From Petaurus breviceps papuanus (Eukaryota > Chordata > Mammalia > Diprotodontia > Petauridae): a DNA stretch of 64,000 bases. The stretch spans positions 17,398,655-17,462,654 of the forward strand of contig JAMXIF010001183.1 of the NCBI GenBank assembly GCA_028583685.1, given 5' to 3'. The position numbers and the translations under genes were made by a program. Below the pieces are notes generated by a model. The model did not search any database. It saw only the letters and a program-made list of their open reading frames with translations, and was not told where the DNA came from. This document shows, piece by piece, positions 12,191 through 24,040 of the stretch (position 1 is its first letter; every line of letters begins with the position of its first letter).

Positions 12191-12446
12191 TGTTGTTGTT
12201 GTTAAGTCCTTTCAGTCATGCCCAACTCTTCCATGATCGCATTTGAAGTTTCTTGACAAAGATACTGGAGTGGTTTGCCATTTCCTTCTCCAGTTCATTT
12301 TACAGGTAAGAAACTGAGACAAACAGTTAAATGACTTGCCCAGGGTCACACAGCTAGTAAGTGTCTGAGGTCAGATTTGAACTCATAAAGATAAGACTTC
12401 CTGACTCTAGGTCTAGTACTCTATCCACTGTGCACCTAGCTGCCCC
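12191..12446 (-). mobile_element. RTE-tailed marsupial SINE
   Basis: SINE (MAR1/RTE-SINE type) on the minus strand. From the plus strand it begins with a (TTG)n tail, then the RTE/BovB-like tail ending actggagtggtttgccat, then the core gaaactgag, cacacagctagtaagtg, and tccactgtgcacctagctgcc. Confidence 0.85.
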
Positions 12447-12479
12447 TTGTTACTACATTAGCTACTATTATGTTCTTTT

Positions 12480-12740
12480 TCAAAAGGTCAAAATTTTTAA
12501 TGATGCCTTTGTATTTATATCATATTAATTTCCAAATACAACTACTCACCTCCCCCACCAAGCACACCATCCCCTGTTTAAAAACAAAATAAATAAAATG
12601 AAAAGAAAGAAAAGCAAAAGTATTTTGGCAAAATCAACCAATACATTAGCTGTATCTGATAGTACATGCATTATTCCTTACCCATATTTCCCCACCTTTT
12701 CAGTGGAGAGAAGGAGATGCTACTCTTTTTCATGGTAGTT
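12480..12740 (-). mobile_element. Old L1/HAL1-type 3' region, antisense
   Basis: Shows tgatgcctttgtatttat followed by cctcccccacc and an A-rich stretch, matching the block at 7500-7710. Confidence 0.45.
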
Positions 12741-12744
12741 CTGT

Positions 12745-12960
12745 CACAAATCAGCCCTGCCATAGTGGATAGGGAGCTGACCACTCAGTCTGAAAGACTT
12801 GTACTCAAGGCCCACCACTGACACATAGTAAATAGGTGACTTCAAGGAACTCTCAAACTATAAATTGCAGGGCAAGTGCAAGTGATGATCTGCTTTGATA
12901 GGAGTGTCCTTAGTTCTCTCTATAGCAATGACATCAAAGTTCTAGTTCTTTTACCTCCTC
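12745..12960 (+). mobile_element. MIR/THER-type SINE
   Basis: Shows agtggatagggagctgacc, gtctgaaagacttgtactcaa, cactgacacatag and ctataaattgcaggg in order, the layout of the longer marsupial MIR-like SINE. Confidence 0.55.
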
Positions 12961-12976
12961 CCCCTAGCCTCTCTGT

Positions 12977-12980
<4 letters not shown>

Positions 12981-13026
<46 letters not shown>
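12981..13026. repeat. (CT)n microsatellite
   Basis: Twenty-three uninterrupted CT units. Confidence 0.95.
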
Positions 13027-13027
<1 letters not shown>

Positions 13028-13669
13028 ATACAACACACATACTTCTGCAAATATTTGTCATGAACATTGCAATATGAGATGGCCAAACATTCAATGAAAT
13101 AATGTTTCTATTGCCTTTAGGCATGTGATAAAACCAACTCTGCAAGCTCTTTTATTTGCCCTCCAAGCAAAATCTAAGAGTCTACCTTCCATTTAGCTAT
13201 ATCTTTTTCTGATTTCATTTATAGTAAAAATATTAATTTGATACAATTCAGTTTCTCCCTTATTATGTCCTTTGGCATTGGACAAGTTTCTCCCGGCTTG
13301 AATACAAACAGCTGTCCGTACATAAAGTATATGAATAATCTAAAAACTGTGATTCTCAGTGCCCTCTATATTCTTTTCTGCCACTATATTACAGAAGTGG
13401 AAAGTGGTTTCACAACAGGTCCATTTTGTATTTTTCTTTTATTTGTGGGTTGACACAGTCAAAGAACTAATTATCAACTGGCCAGACTATGGGTCATAAG
13501 TTTCCCTAAAATTAGGTCTTTCCTCAGAAAGTAGACTTATTCTCCTGCTGAGACTATACTGAAAGACTTTCCAGTATGAAAGGACATACCGGTAGCCTTC
13601 CAGAATCCAGGACCTCTACCACAGCATGATGAGGCATCAGCAAAGGACTGTGAAAAGCTTTAAAAAAAT
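13027..13669. other. Unassigned gene-free stretch
   Basis: Only a 71-codon frame of no recognisable identity at 13238-13453. No repeat family identified. Confidence 0.4.
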
Positions 13670-13900
13670 AAATGCTTATTAGTATATCATTTTTGTGTAA
13701 TTTACATTTTCCAATATATTTCTACTTCCTAGAGGGCATTCCTTATAACAATTAAAAAAGAGAAAAACAGTTGTCAAAACTAATCAAAACACTGAAAAAA
13801 TCTGATATAGATACAATGTTCAATACCCAAATGCTCCCACCTTTGCAACAAAGGTGGGAAAATGCCTTTTCATGTCTCTTCTTTAGGGTCAGTCTTGGTC
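13670..13900 (-). mobile_element. Old L1/HAL1-type 3' region, antisense
   Basis: Weak match to the 7500-7710 type block, with ttttccaatatatttc and an A-rich stretch. Low certainty. Confidence 0.35.
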
Positions 13901-14639
13901 ATTGTAATTTGTGAAGGCCTCTTCATCAGTATAAAGCAATTGCTACAACAAAGAGGCCAGAAATACCTAGAAACTTGCCTCCACAAGCAAACCCTGCCAA
14001 GCCGAGAGATATAGTTCTATCAGTGAGCAGTTGTACACTGCTCCGGTGAGCAGCAGTGATTTAGAATGTAAAGAATGTAAACTCCTTTGCAAAATCTTTT
14101 GAGGGAGTCTAATAGAAAATTAGGAGCAGTGTCACCTCATAAAACATTGGAAAATTATAGAGGGGAAAAAAATGAAAGACCCAATTAAGTCAGATTATCC
14201 TGGGAACTTTTCCATTTGATGGTAGAACTATGAAAAGAGAATAACAAATGGACAAAAATGGAAGATATGTCAAGATTTCTATAACACACCGTTTTCTCCA
14301 TAAATGTGAGTAGAGGACATTGGGACATCACTGTCCCCTATGTGCTGCATGAAGAAGTAAAAATGGTGTCAAGCAAATACAGACAGTAACAGCTGGATAA
14401 AATCCAACCTATTCAGAGGAGAGCTATGCCGGAGGCAATAATTTTGAGAGAGCTGAGGGAGCCCTTCTCAAAAAATTTGAAAGAAGGGGAGATGTCAAGC
14501 AACTGCAAAAATCACAGACAAAATGATGATCAAGAGGATATCATTAACTACCCATATGCCTTTATCTCAACCAAATCTTTATATTCCTGTACTCTAGTGA
14601 GTCTGTGATCTCATCAATCAATAAATCAAAATTCACCCA
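13901..14639. other. Unassigned gene-free stretch
   Basis: Nothing recognisable on either strand. DEDD, which would be expected on this side of UFC1 by comparison with human, is not seen. Confidence 0.4.
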
Positions 14640-14945
14640 TTAAGTTCTTTCCAGGATAAAGTCATTACTTCTAATCTCATCATCATGCTACTAACTCTAG
14701 CCTTGACACCATCTCTCTCGGACTCCCCTCCCCTTTTACTGGAGAGGGCAGAAATTGCATTTTCAGCTCACTCCGCACTGTATCTGCTGCTCTGCCCAGT
14801 TTCAAGGCCACAGAATGAGATTCTTCCCCTTTTACCCACCTCCTTTTCTGCCTCCTTAAGGGCAAGGGCTGTCTTTATTAATAGTATCCCCAGCACTTAG
14901 CACAATGCCTGGCACAAAGTAGGTGTTTAATAAATGTTTTTTGGA
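14640..14945 (+). mobile_element. L2 LINE 3' end
   Basis: Ends with the typical L2 terminus: gggcaagggctgtcttt, ccccagcacttagcacaatg, ctggcacaaagtagg, taataaatg. Confidence 0.8.
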
Positions 14946-15214
14946 TTGAATTACCTTATGCTAGGTGCTAGAAGTAAGTGTATTAGCATCTTGTCCTCCA
15001 AACATAAAGATAGCAATCCATATATTCCTCCTCATCCCATAGGACTCTTGTCCATTCCTTTAATCCCACCAAATTTCTGGGGGCCTTACTTTATATACTC
15101 TTTTCTTGTGTGGATATTCATGGATACCAATACACGAAAGCACAGGCTCTTGCTATGTGACCAGCCCTTCTTTTTTCTGGTTATAAATTTCTCTGTTAGT
15201 ATCCTTTACACTGG

Positions 15215-15410
15215 TTCTCCAGGCCTGGAGTCAGGAAGACCTGAATTCAAATCTAGCTTTACTTACTCAGACCCTGGGCAAATTACTTAATTCTTCAACT
15301 GTAAAATGATATAGTATCTACATCACAGGGTTGTTGTGAGGATCAAATAAGAATATCTATAAAGCACTTAGCATAGTGGTAGTACATAGTAGGTGCTTAA
15401 TAAATGCTTG
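15215..15410 (+). mobile_element. MIR SINE
   Basis: Full MIR core order: ctggagtcaggaagacctga, gggcaaattacttaa, cacagggttgttgtgagg, ataaagcacttagc, agtaggtgcttaataaatg. Confidence 0.85.
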
Positions 15411-15431
15411 TTCCCTTCTATAGCTATTTTT

Positions 15432-15581
15432 ACTTTTTTTTTGCTTTTTGGAGGGCAATTGGGGTTAAGTGACTTGCCCAAGGTCACATGGCTAGTTTTT
15501 GTGTTGTGTCTGAGGTTGGATCTAAACCCAGGTCTTCCTGACTCCAGGGCCGGTGCTCTATTCACTGCCACCTAGCCGCCC
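15432..15581 (-). mobile_element. tRNA-derived marsupial SINE
   Basis: WSINE-like SINE on the minus strand, with T-run, ggagggcaattggggttaag, tgactccagggccggtgctc and cacctagccgcccc. The flanks share ctatttt on both sides, a probable short target-site duplication. Confidence 0.85.
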
Positions 15582-15589
15582 CTATTTTA

Positions 15590-16200
15590 TAATTTCTTGA
15601 TATCTGAGAGCCCCTGAAGGATATCTCTGATGTTATCTCTGTTTTTGCCTCCTTCAAGACTTGTAGGATCTTAACATATGCATGGGAGTTAACTTGTTGA
15701 AAATCTTTAAAGTTACATTTTGTTCCATTCTACTCCCTCTTTCTCAATATCCAGTCAATGAGCAATAAGTATTATATTGTTTGCATCTTTCCCCTGATGA
15801 TATATGGCTGTGAATAAGGCAATTTAGAACTCAAAATTTGGAGTCATCCCAAGGGTTGCGGGAGAGGACAGCTGGCATAGCAGGCTGCATGCAGCAATTC
15901 CCAAGATGATTGGAGAAATAATAAAAGAATAAAGAGGTGTATTAGCAGAATAGGAAAGTGAGCCAGCATGACAAATTGGATTGCTCCCCCACTGGGCTAT
16001 GATGTCTGAGATCAAGGTGTGAACCCCCTGGGAGGAGAACCACTAGAAGAAAAGGGTGGCTGGGTTGTAAGCTGAACCAAAGCGGGAAGTACCTAAGTTC
16101 ATGAAATCTGCAGGAAACTCTTCCCTGTCTGTTGGCCTTAATGCTAGGGTCTTCCCCTGCAAAGTTGCCTCCGATTCATCATTTTGGGGGCACATAGTGA
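15590..16200. other. Unassigned gene-free stretch
   Basis: No recognised gene or repeat. Confidence 0.4.
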
Positions 16201-16310
16201 TTTGCATTAATCTGTGAACTCGTGGAGGGCAAGGGCTATTTTTGCCTTTCTCTGTCTCCAAAGCGCTTGGCACTCTGTGGGCTTTTAATAAATGCTTGCT
16301 GACTTGACAA
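16201..16310 (+). mobile_element. L2 LINE 3' end
   Basis: Short L2 terminus: gtggagggcaagggctat, aagcgcttggcac, taataaatgcttgctgac. Confidence 0.75.
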
Positions 16311-16879
16311 ATCCAATTCGAGGAACCACGTGTACTTGTTTGGGCGCAGGGACTCACGAACACTATGGGCCCTGCGCTGCCTGAATCAGGGTCACGCTCA
16401 ATTAACTTTGGTTAGTTGACTGGGTCTGTCTCCGTCCCACCCTCAGTAGCAGAGGATCGATTTTCGGGTCGCGCAGGCTCAGTCTGGACAAGGAGCCGTC
16501 TATATACATTTTTTACGCTTTGAGGGTGGGAAAGTCGCTCGATGAACTTTCTCTGTGATGAATCCTGCGGGTCTTGGGTTCAGGAGAACCTGTGGCAGTC
16601 ACACGGGATGAGGAAATGAACTAAGATGACAAAATTGCAGTGAAGCTCCCACGTTTACTCTCGGTGTAGGGCAAGTTTTCTAGGAAGAGTTCATCGAGCA
16701 TGAGCGGAAGTGATGCGTCATTTTTGGTGACCTCAATGGCAAGCGGCCAGGAAAATACCTTTTTCGTCTCTCTCGTTTCACTCACAGGCAAAGAGGCAAA
16801 ATACACATACGTGTCGGCAGAGGACAGTGCATTCGAATGAATATCACATTACCCAATGGAGTTCTGGCTTCCCTTAGTA

Positions 16880-17330
16880 AAGATGATGGAGCATTAGGAG
16901 ACTCGTAGGAAGAATGCTTCCGGGTCGCCCTGTGCCCTGATCTAAGATGGCGGACGAGGCCACCCGGCGTGTTGTGTCCGAGATCCCAGTGCTGAAAACG
17001 AACGCCGGGCCCCGGGATCGGGAGCTGTGGGTGCAGCGACTCAAGGAGGAGTATCAGGCTCTTATCCGGGTTGGTAATGATTCCTGGGTCGTCTGGGTTG
17101 GGGGAGGAGGAAGGTGGACAAATGGGTTCTACGGCAATAGGCTCCGGGCGGAAGCTGCTTCCGGTTTTTCTTTTTTGGGGGCCCCTTCTCCCCCAGCCCC
17201 TCAAGATGCAGCTATTTGAAGGACGAGTGGGAGAGAAAGTTTCCAATTTCCGAGCCACGGGACTCGAGGACCCTGATCGTCGCGCCGTTAGTTGCAGGGC
17301 GTTAATAGGGCGCCTTCAGGAAAGTGACGT
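16880..17330 (+). promoter_or_regulatory. UFC1: UFC1 promoter and CpG-rich start region
   Basis: GC- and CpG-richer segment around the UFC1 start. CTTCCGGG at 16917-16924 is an ETS-type element about 25 bases before the start codon. TAAGATGGCGG at 16943-16953 is a YY1-type element that overlaps the start codon itself. No TATA box is seen. The transcription start is inferred to lie just upstream of 16940, giving a very short 5' leader. Confidence 0.6.
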
Positions 17331-20300
17331 GTCCCTCCTGTCCAGGAGTGTGCCCTGGGGCCCCGGATGAAGCCTCCAGAAGGCCGGCGCTGGAGGCCTT
17401 ACGTGGGTCTCAGCTCCCTTTGCTTCTGAAATATTGTCTCCTGGGGAGTGCTACCTGCTCGGACTGGGAGCTCCCAGAGAGCGGAGGGAGCGGAGGTGAT
17501 GATCTGGAGCTTTGGATGGAGAGATGCTCCTTTGAGACCACCTCTCCCTGTCCTAACCTCCAGCTCCCCACTTAACTGCCCCGTGGACGATTTCACCCTA
17601 GAAGCCCCTGGGCATCTCAAAGTGGGTGTGTCCAAAACTGAACTTGTTGTCCTTCCCACTAAGCCCACCCCTTCTCCAGGTTTTCAAGTTGATGTTTGAC
17701 GGCTCTGCCGTCCCAGGTTCAGTCAGAAGAAAGCCTTCCTTGACTGTTCCTTAAACCCCTCTCCTATACTCTCAATGTTGAGTCACTTGTTTCTGCAAAC
17801 GTCGCTTAAATCTGCTCCCATTTCTTCATATAAGCGGCACCTGTGGTTCAGAACCTTACTGAATCTTGCCTAGGCTACTGTAACATCCTTCCAATTTCAG
17901 TCTGTATTCCACCCAGCTAGCTAGATAATATTCCTAAAACATACATCCAGTCAAACCATTTTCCTCCGCAAAATCTTTAGTGATTTACTATTGCTCTAAA
18001 ATAAAATATAGAGTTCTTAAGACTGAATTTTAAAGGTCTCTAAAACTTCATGTTACTCCTTTCATACCAAAATAACAATAGTAATGATGATACTGTTTTT
18101 TGTAATATATTACATAGCTTTGTATGTTTATAGAAATATTTAATAATATTTTCATATAGCACCTACTATGTGCTAGGCACTGTACTAAACACTTTAGAAA
18201 TATTCTTTTAATCCCTGTAACCTTGGGAGATAGGTGCTATTATCTCCATTTTACAGTTTAGGAAACTGAGGCAATTGAAGTTAGGCCCTTTTCTAGTCAG
18301 CAGGAAGGTACTGGTGTTGTGTATATATCACCAAACTGGAAATCAGGAAACTTGGTTTCTAGTCTCTGTTGTGTCCCTAAACAGCTACATGGCTTCACCT
18401 TTCAGGGCCTTAATTTTGCAGTAGCTTGCTGGTGGGTCTGCCAGCCACAAGTCTCTTCCCACTGCAATCATCTCAACACTCAGCTATCAAAATGATCTTC
18501 CTAAAGTGAAGGTGTGACCATGTCACTTCTTGACCCACACTCCCACTCAATCAACTCCAGTGGTTCTCGGTCACCTCCAGGATCAAATATAAAATCCTCT
18601 ATTTGGCATTCAAAACCCTTTATAACCTTCTCTCCCCCTCTCTGGTTTTCTTGTACCTTACACCCCTCCACATACTCCTCAGTTAAGTGATAGTGACATC
18701 CTTGTGGGTTTTCAAACAAAACACTTTACTTCCTGACTGTGCATTTTCAAACTGATTGTTTCCCTTGCATGGAATGCTGTCCCTTCTTATCTTCACCCTC
18801 TGACTTCCTTGAGGTTCCAACTAAAATTCCTCCTTCTGCAGGAAACCTTTCCCAGTTGTTCTTAATTCTAGTGCTTTCCCTCTGTTAGTTATGTTCAACT
18901 TATCCAGTATGATTTGTTTTTACTTAGTTATTTGCCTGTTGTCTCTCCTGTTAGTTTGTGGGCCCCCTAAGAGCAGAGATTGTCTTTTACTTTTGTATCT
19001 CTAGTACTTAGCACAGTGCCTGACACATAGTAGGACCTTAATAAATGTTCATTGGTCCTTAGGTTTCATGAAAAGAGCCTTTTGCTATGAGAAATCTGAA
19101 ATTCTTTCCCCACTTTTCCCTCCATCTCCCCAGATGAAATTTTCTGTTACAGTGAAAGTATGGAGTAGAAATTCTGTGGATCCATTGTGTTGTAGTGTAC
19201 CTATGACTGGCTGGGGAGGGCCCAAGATGACCCAGCAGAGCTAAGTTTAAATCCTAGCATTACCACTTAATAGTTACCTCAGGCACATCATTTAATTTCA
19301 TCAATCTTCAGTTTTCTCATTTTGTGAAAAACAGATTATAAAACTTGGAGTGCTTGCTTCACACTGTTGCCAGGAAAGTGATTTGCAAAGCTTATAGTGC
19401 ACTAAATATCTGTCATTTGCAGGAACAAATTTTCCTGCTGATACTTGTTTGGGTATTTTGAAGAAAGGCCTCTTGGTTTCTTCAAAGGGCTGTCTGCTTT
19501 GCCCTACAAGGAGTACCTCTTTGATAGTATACAGTCAGGGCAAGGGAAAGAATAAGTCACATTTTTGTAATTTTTGAACATTTTGTCATTTGTTCCTCAA
19601 AATGAAGTGATGCAAATATTATTATCCCCAGTGTACAAGTACGGAGTCTGGGAATCAGATGATTGTGTGACTTGGTCACATAGTGAGTAGAAGAGCTAGG
19701 CCTTAATACCTAGCCAGATTTACAGATTCCAAGTGATCTGCTGTATCTGATTGGGAAACACATCTGTCTGGGACTTCAGCTTTTGGTTAGAGGTGACCCA
19801 GGTCAAGGCCCCAGGGATTGTTAGGTTATTCTGAGAGGCCATATGGCCACATTTCTCTATGGTGAGAGGAGAATTTTCTTCCCTCTGAGCTGCCTCAGGG
19901 GTGTTTTCAAGTTTCCCATCCCTGGAGATTTTCAAGTGAAGGCTTTATGACTACTTGTTGGTAATTTTGTAAATATCCCAACAAGGTATGGGTTGGACTA
20001 GATGACTTTTGAAGTGCTTTCTAGCCTTCAAGTCTCTGATCTAATAATCCCTCTGTACCTCTAGTACGTGGAGAATAACAAGAATGCTGACAATGACTGG
20101 TTTCGACTGGAGTCCAACAAGGAAGGGACCCGGTAGGCATGGCGTCTGGGGAGGGGTGGGACAAGGGTGCTTCAGTGGGTAGGATTAGGGGTCTGGTACC
20201 CCAAATATTACATGTAGGGCTGCTTTCCCTATTCTTCCTCCTTCCTAATCAACCTAATGCTTGGGTAATACTTTAAACACAGCTCCTAGGTTTCCATTTT

Positions 20301-21388
20301 CTCCCAATTCTTATCCCACAATAGTCTTTCCAGGCCTATAACCCAATCTAAAGAGTCTGTGTGGTATGGGTAGAAAAGAGGGGAAGAGAAGTGGGTCTGA
20401 AATTTTGGAATTTATTACAGATGGTTTGGAAAATGCTGGTACATCCATGACCTACTTAAGTATGAGTTTGACCTCGAGTTTGATGTGAGTTGGTGGGATA
20501 GAAAATGTGGTGGTGGGGGAAATAAGGGAATCTTCAACGTGCCAGTTAGTCTCTTGGGCTAAGGAAAACTATTAGAATGAAGGGATGAAACTGGGATTTG
20601 AGGAGATAAGGGTACTTTGGGACAAGCATTGTTAACCAACAGCCACCTTCGTGGTCAGGGTTATAGAACCCTGCATGGGGAAGTTCGTAACTCTTTTATT
20701 CTTCTAGATCCCGATTACATATCCCTCTACTGCACCAGAGATTGCTGTTCCTGAACTGGACGGAAAGACGGCAAAGATGTATAGGTTGGGCCTGAATTGG
20801 AGATGGGCAAATGTTGGGAGAAGGGGAGCTCCATCTAATGTCTTTCATGTCAGAGGGATTTTTAACCTACCCTTTGCCAAGGATGGGATGGGGGAGGTTG
20901 ATTGGCCTTTGTTTAATTTGCCAGGCAGGGGAGGGACATTTCTCTCCATTTCCTGTTGCTGTTATACCTTGTAGTTTGAGACCCTTAAATATTTTCACTT
21001 TCCTTTTCTCTTCCTCAGGGGTGGCAAAATATGCCTAACTGAACACTTCAAACCCTTGTGGGCTAGGAACGTACCAAAGTTTGGACTGGCTCATCTCATG
21101 GCTCTAGGGGTAAGTGTGGTGGTATATGGTGATCTATATATATAAATAGCATATATAAAAATTAGTGTCAGGGGGAATGAAATGGTAAAAGAAAGGTAGC
21201 TGAGAGTTACAAAGGCTTGGAAATGCTGCTGGATTCCCCCAAAGAATCTCTCAAAATTGGAATTTCTGTTGGGTCAAAGTATGCAGTGAAACTTCTATGA
21301 ATTCCTTATTCTGTAGTTGGGCCCTTGGCTTGCAGTAGAAATCCCAGACCTGATCCAGAAGGGGGTGATCCACCACAAAGAGAAGTAA
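16947..21388 (+). CDS. UFC1: UFM1-conjugating enzyme 1 (UFC1), 6 exons
   Basis: UFC1 is the E2-like enzyme of ufmylation. It takes UFM1 from UBA5 and passes it to the UFL1 ligase complex, mainly for targets at the ER and ribosome. Coding exons are 16947-17069, 20065-20132, 20421-20484, 20708-20784, 21019-21109 and 21317-21388. All introns are GT-AG and the frame holds throughout. The predicted protein has 164 residues, starts [10 protein letters not shown] and follows the human protein almost residue for residue. The active-site cysteine is Cys116 in the [10 protein letters not shown] motif, and the late segment ends HHKEK. From memory, human UFC1 has 167 residues and ends KEKCNQ, so the stop here comes three codons early. 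Intron 1, about 3 kb, holds L2 and MIR copies. The start codon sits in a YY1-type element. Confidence 0.97.
17560..18060 (+). mobile_element. L2 LINE fragment in UFC1 intron 1
   Basis: L2 landmarks in order: gggcatctcaaagtgggtgtg, tccaaaactgaacttgttg, gcctaggctactgtaac, attcctaaaacata. Confidence 0.75.
18150..18310 (-). mobile_element. MIR-like SINE in UFC1 intron 1
   Basis: Reverse MIR layout: tactatgtgctaggcactg, attttacagtttaggaaactg. Confidence 0.75.
18420..19065 (+). mobile_element. L2 LINE 3' end in UFC1 intron 1
   Basis: Long L2 3' copy. Landmarks: aaaatgatcttcctaaag, ggtcacctccaggatcaaa, ggaatgctgtccc, gcaggaaacctttccca, agcacagtgcctgacacat, taataaatg. Confidence 0.85.
19180..19400 (+). 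mobile_element. MIR-like SINE in UFC1 intron 1
   Basis: Diverged MIR, plus strand: tttaaatcctagcattacc, caggcacatcatttaa, cagttttctcattttgtg. Confidence 0.5.
19560..19710 (-). mobile_element. MIR-like SINE in UFC1 intron 1
   Basis: Diverged reverse MIR: attattatccccagtgtaca, tgtgacttggtcacatag. Confidence 0.45.
19725..20045 (+). mobile_element. L3/CR1-type LINE 3' end in UFC1 intron 1
   Basis: Ends in the L3/CR1 signature: catccctggagattttcaag, gactacttgttgg, gggttggactagatgac. It lies directly before exon 2. Confidence 0.6.
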
Positions 21389-21715
21389 CGTCTCTGCCTG
21401 AACTTCTGAGGTACTTGGCTCCTGCCTCCTTCAGCCATTACCACCTTCATCCACCCAGCTGATACAATGGGCCTTCTCTGCCTTTTGCTTTGAAGTTGCA
21501 GTGACTGGGCCTCTGGGTTGCATTGCTGTAAATGAGCTTTGCCCCTGCTCATAGTCTGGCCTTACTTGGGGACTGAGCTGAGAGCAGCTGGCAGACATTG
21601 GGACCATGATTCTGCCACTTCCTCACTACTTTGAAAGGTGTGAGGATCCTGGAGAGATGAAACATGAAAATTTGTGTCACCTCCTCTGTTGGAGACAGTA
21701 GCTAAGTCCTCCTTG

Positions 21716-21721
21716 AATAAA
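21716..21721 (+). terminator. UFC1: UFC1 poly(A) signal
   Basis: AATAAA about 330 bases after the stop codon, followed by a T-rich stretch near 21745. The 3' end is placed near 21740. Confidence 0.8.
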
Positions 21722-21749
21722 AGCTGCTTTCCCTGGCTCCTGTGTCTCA

Positions 21750-22084
21750 TTTGTTTTTTGCTTGAAGAAGAGGGAGGGCAGAGGGAAGGGATGTCAGCTA
21801 TTAACAGCTGACAGTAGACATGAAGTGGGCAAGTTGCAGTGGCTACTTCTGATCTAGAAGATAAAATACAAATTTTTCAGTCTGGTATTTAAGATCCTTC
21901 ACTCTCCAAAAGTACTTCTTCAATCTTAATACTGCTTCTTTTCTCATATTTTTTATTGCAGGAACAATAGACTATTAGCTGTTCAGAATCATTCTGCTTT
22001 CTGCCTCCACATATGTACAAGCCTTCTCTCATGCCAAAAACTCATTCCTTTCTCTGTTAAAATCCTTCTGTAGGGAAACTTCTG
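21750..22084. other. Unassigned intergenic stretch
   Basis: Short gap between UFC1 and L1 debris; nothing recognised. Confidence 0.4.
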
Positions 22085-22540
22085 AGATTCAGTATCTGAC
22101 AGAGAAAAAGGACCCAAACGCAAAAAAAATATAGAAGCTTTTTTGTGGTGACCAACAACTGGAAACTCAAAAGCTGGGAAATGGCTTGACATGGTATATA
22201 TATATGTAATGGAATACCAGTGCTGTAGAAAGGGGATGGTTTCAGAGAAATCTAAGATGAATGAACTAGAATGTTGACACCATTGTAAATGCAACTTGGA
22301 AAGACTTAAGGACTCTGAGCAATACAAAGACCTGCCAGAGGACTCATTAGTGATGAAGGATGCTATTCACCTTCTGACAAGTTATAGACAGGTTACAGAT
22401 TGGAACTTTTTTGGGATGTTGCCAATGTGAGAATTTGTTTTGCTTGATTAAGCACAGTTACAAGGGTATTTTTCTTTAATGGGGAGGGAGGGGGAGGAAG
22501 AGAGGAGGGACAGATTTTTGTTACTCAAAAAAAATGAAGT
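22085..22540 (+). mobile_element. Old L1/HAL1-type 3' end
   Basis: Plus-strand L1 3' region: aaggaccca, agaagcttttttgtgg, aaatggcttgacatgg, tgctgtagaaa, then a G-rich block and an A-run near 22530. Confidence 0.65.
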
Positions 22541-22544
22541 TGAG

Positions 22545-23410
22545 GCTCAGTTCAGGTGCCATTGTCTTTATAAAGCCTTCCCTGATGCTCCCAGCTGAAA
22601 GCATCCGCTTCAAATTATAGAAATCAAGGAAAACTAATAAGCCTTTTCATGAACAAAATCAGTGCAATTACAAAAAAGGGAAGCTGTCAGATATTCTTGA
22701 TTAAAGGTCATAGCTAAAGATCTACTAGCCAACATGTACAAATACATGAGAATGACTGTTCCTAAATCAAAGAACATGAACAAGCAGTTAAAAATACACA
22801 TTTTGTTGATGCCTTTGTCCTTATATCACATTTCATCCTTTTCCTCCAATTCAGACCCTCTCCTTTTAGACCAGTGCTTAAGCAAAAGCAATTATGATTG
22901 CAGCTGATAATGTACGACTTGTCCTAGTAGCCCCCTGCTTTTCTGTGGTGAGAGGGTGGCATATTTTGTTTTATGCTCCTCTCTAGAACATTGATTTTTC
23001 AGTTACTCAGAATGAACACCATTTTATAGTGTTTCAAATCACTAACAAGAGAAAATCCCAGTTAAACTGAGGCTTCCACATCCATCATATTGGCAAAGAT
23101 GACAAGTGGTGAAAATGATAAACGTAGTTATTGTTGTGGTGATACAGGCACTCCAGGACCTTGTTCAATATAACAGTTCTAGAAAACAATTTGAAACTAT
23201 ATTAGAAAAGTCAATAGTGTAAATACCCTTTGGCCCAGCGATCTCAACTACTAGGCATATGTACCCTAAGGAGATCAAAGACTAAGGGAAAGATCAAGAA
23301 ACCCCACATTTATATTGGAGACAAAGCAGACCCCTATCAGGAAAAGGCTGAAGAAAATGAAACTTGGGAAGATGTGTATGAAGTAATGCAAATTGTCCAG
23401 AAGTAAGGGA
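22545..23410. mobile_element. Patchwork of L2 and old L1 fragments
   Basis: A short L2 piece (22550-22620, with aaagccttccctgatgc) is followed by plus-strand L1 pieces (22620-22790 and 23060-23410) and a minus-strand old L1 3' piece (22795-23040, with ttgatgcctttgtccttat). All are strongly diverged. Confidence 0.5.
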
Positions 23411-24040
23411 ACAAGATCTCTGCCCAATGCAGTTACCAATCCTGACTGAAGGACGGCTTCTCCTCAGAGCTGATGGATGCCCAATGAGGCAGGAATATTC
23501 TTACATATTACATACCAACACTAAGTTGGTTCTTTCTTCGTATCTACACACACCTCTGTTACATGGGACTGTCTAGGGGCTGAAGGTGGGGTGCTGTCAG
23601 AAAGAAACCAGGGAGAAAAAAACCAGCAAAACAACTGGCCTAGACCCTTCCGAATCTCTCTTCTGCCCCTATGAAACCCTACTTTGCATTTTCCAGTCTC
23701 TTGCGTCTCTGGATTTACCACCCCCAACAGAACAGTAGCTTCTTGGTCCTTTTTCATCACTGCATCCTGGTGGAGAGCAGGATTTTGCACGCTGGTGGCA
23801 ACTTCATAATTGAATGAATGAGTGAATGCGCTTAGACTGTAGGACTGGCCCCTGCCGCACCTCTCAGGGAAGCCCCCTCCTGGCCGGGCTGAGGTTTGCC
23901 CAGGTGGGCCAGCTCCGGGTTTGCACCAAGTCAGCTGGCCTTCGCCTTAGAGATAGCAGAAGGCCCGCCCCTTCCTAGTGACTGACATCTCCCCCAGCAG
24001 GGCCTGGTAGCCTGCCGTTCCCTGTCTGTCGGAGAACCAG
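23411..24040. other. Unassigned sequence before the USP21 CpG island
   Basis: No gene or repeat recognised. CpG density rises after about 23850. Confidence 0.4.

Noticed and set aside
22795-23410. A possible decayed protein-coding gene between UFC1 and USP21
   Set aside because: The pieces match the antisense and sense L1 3' blocks seen elsewhere in the window.
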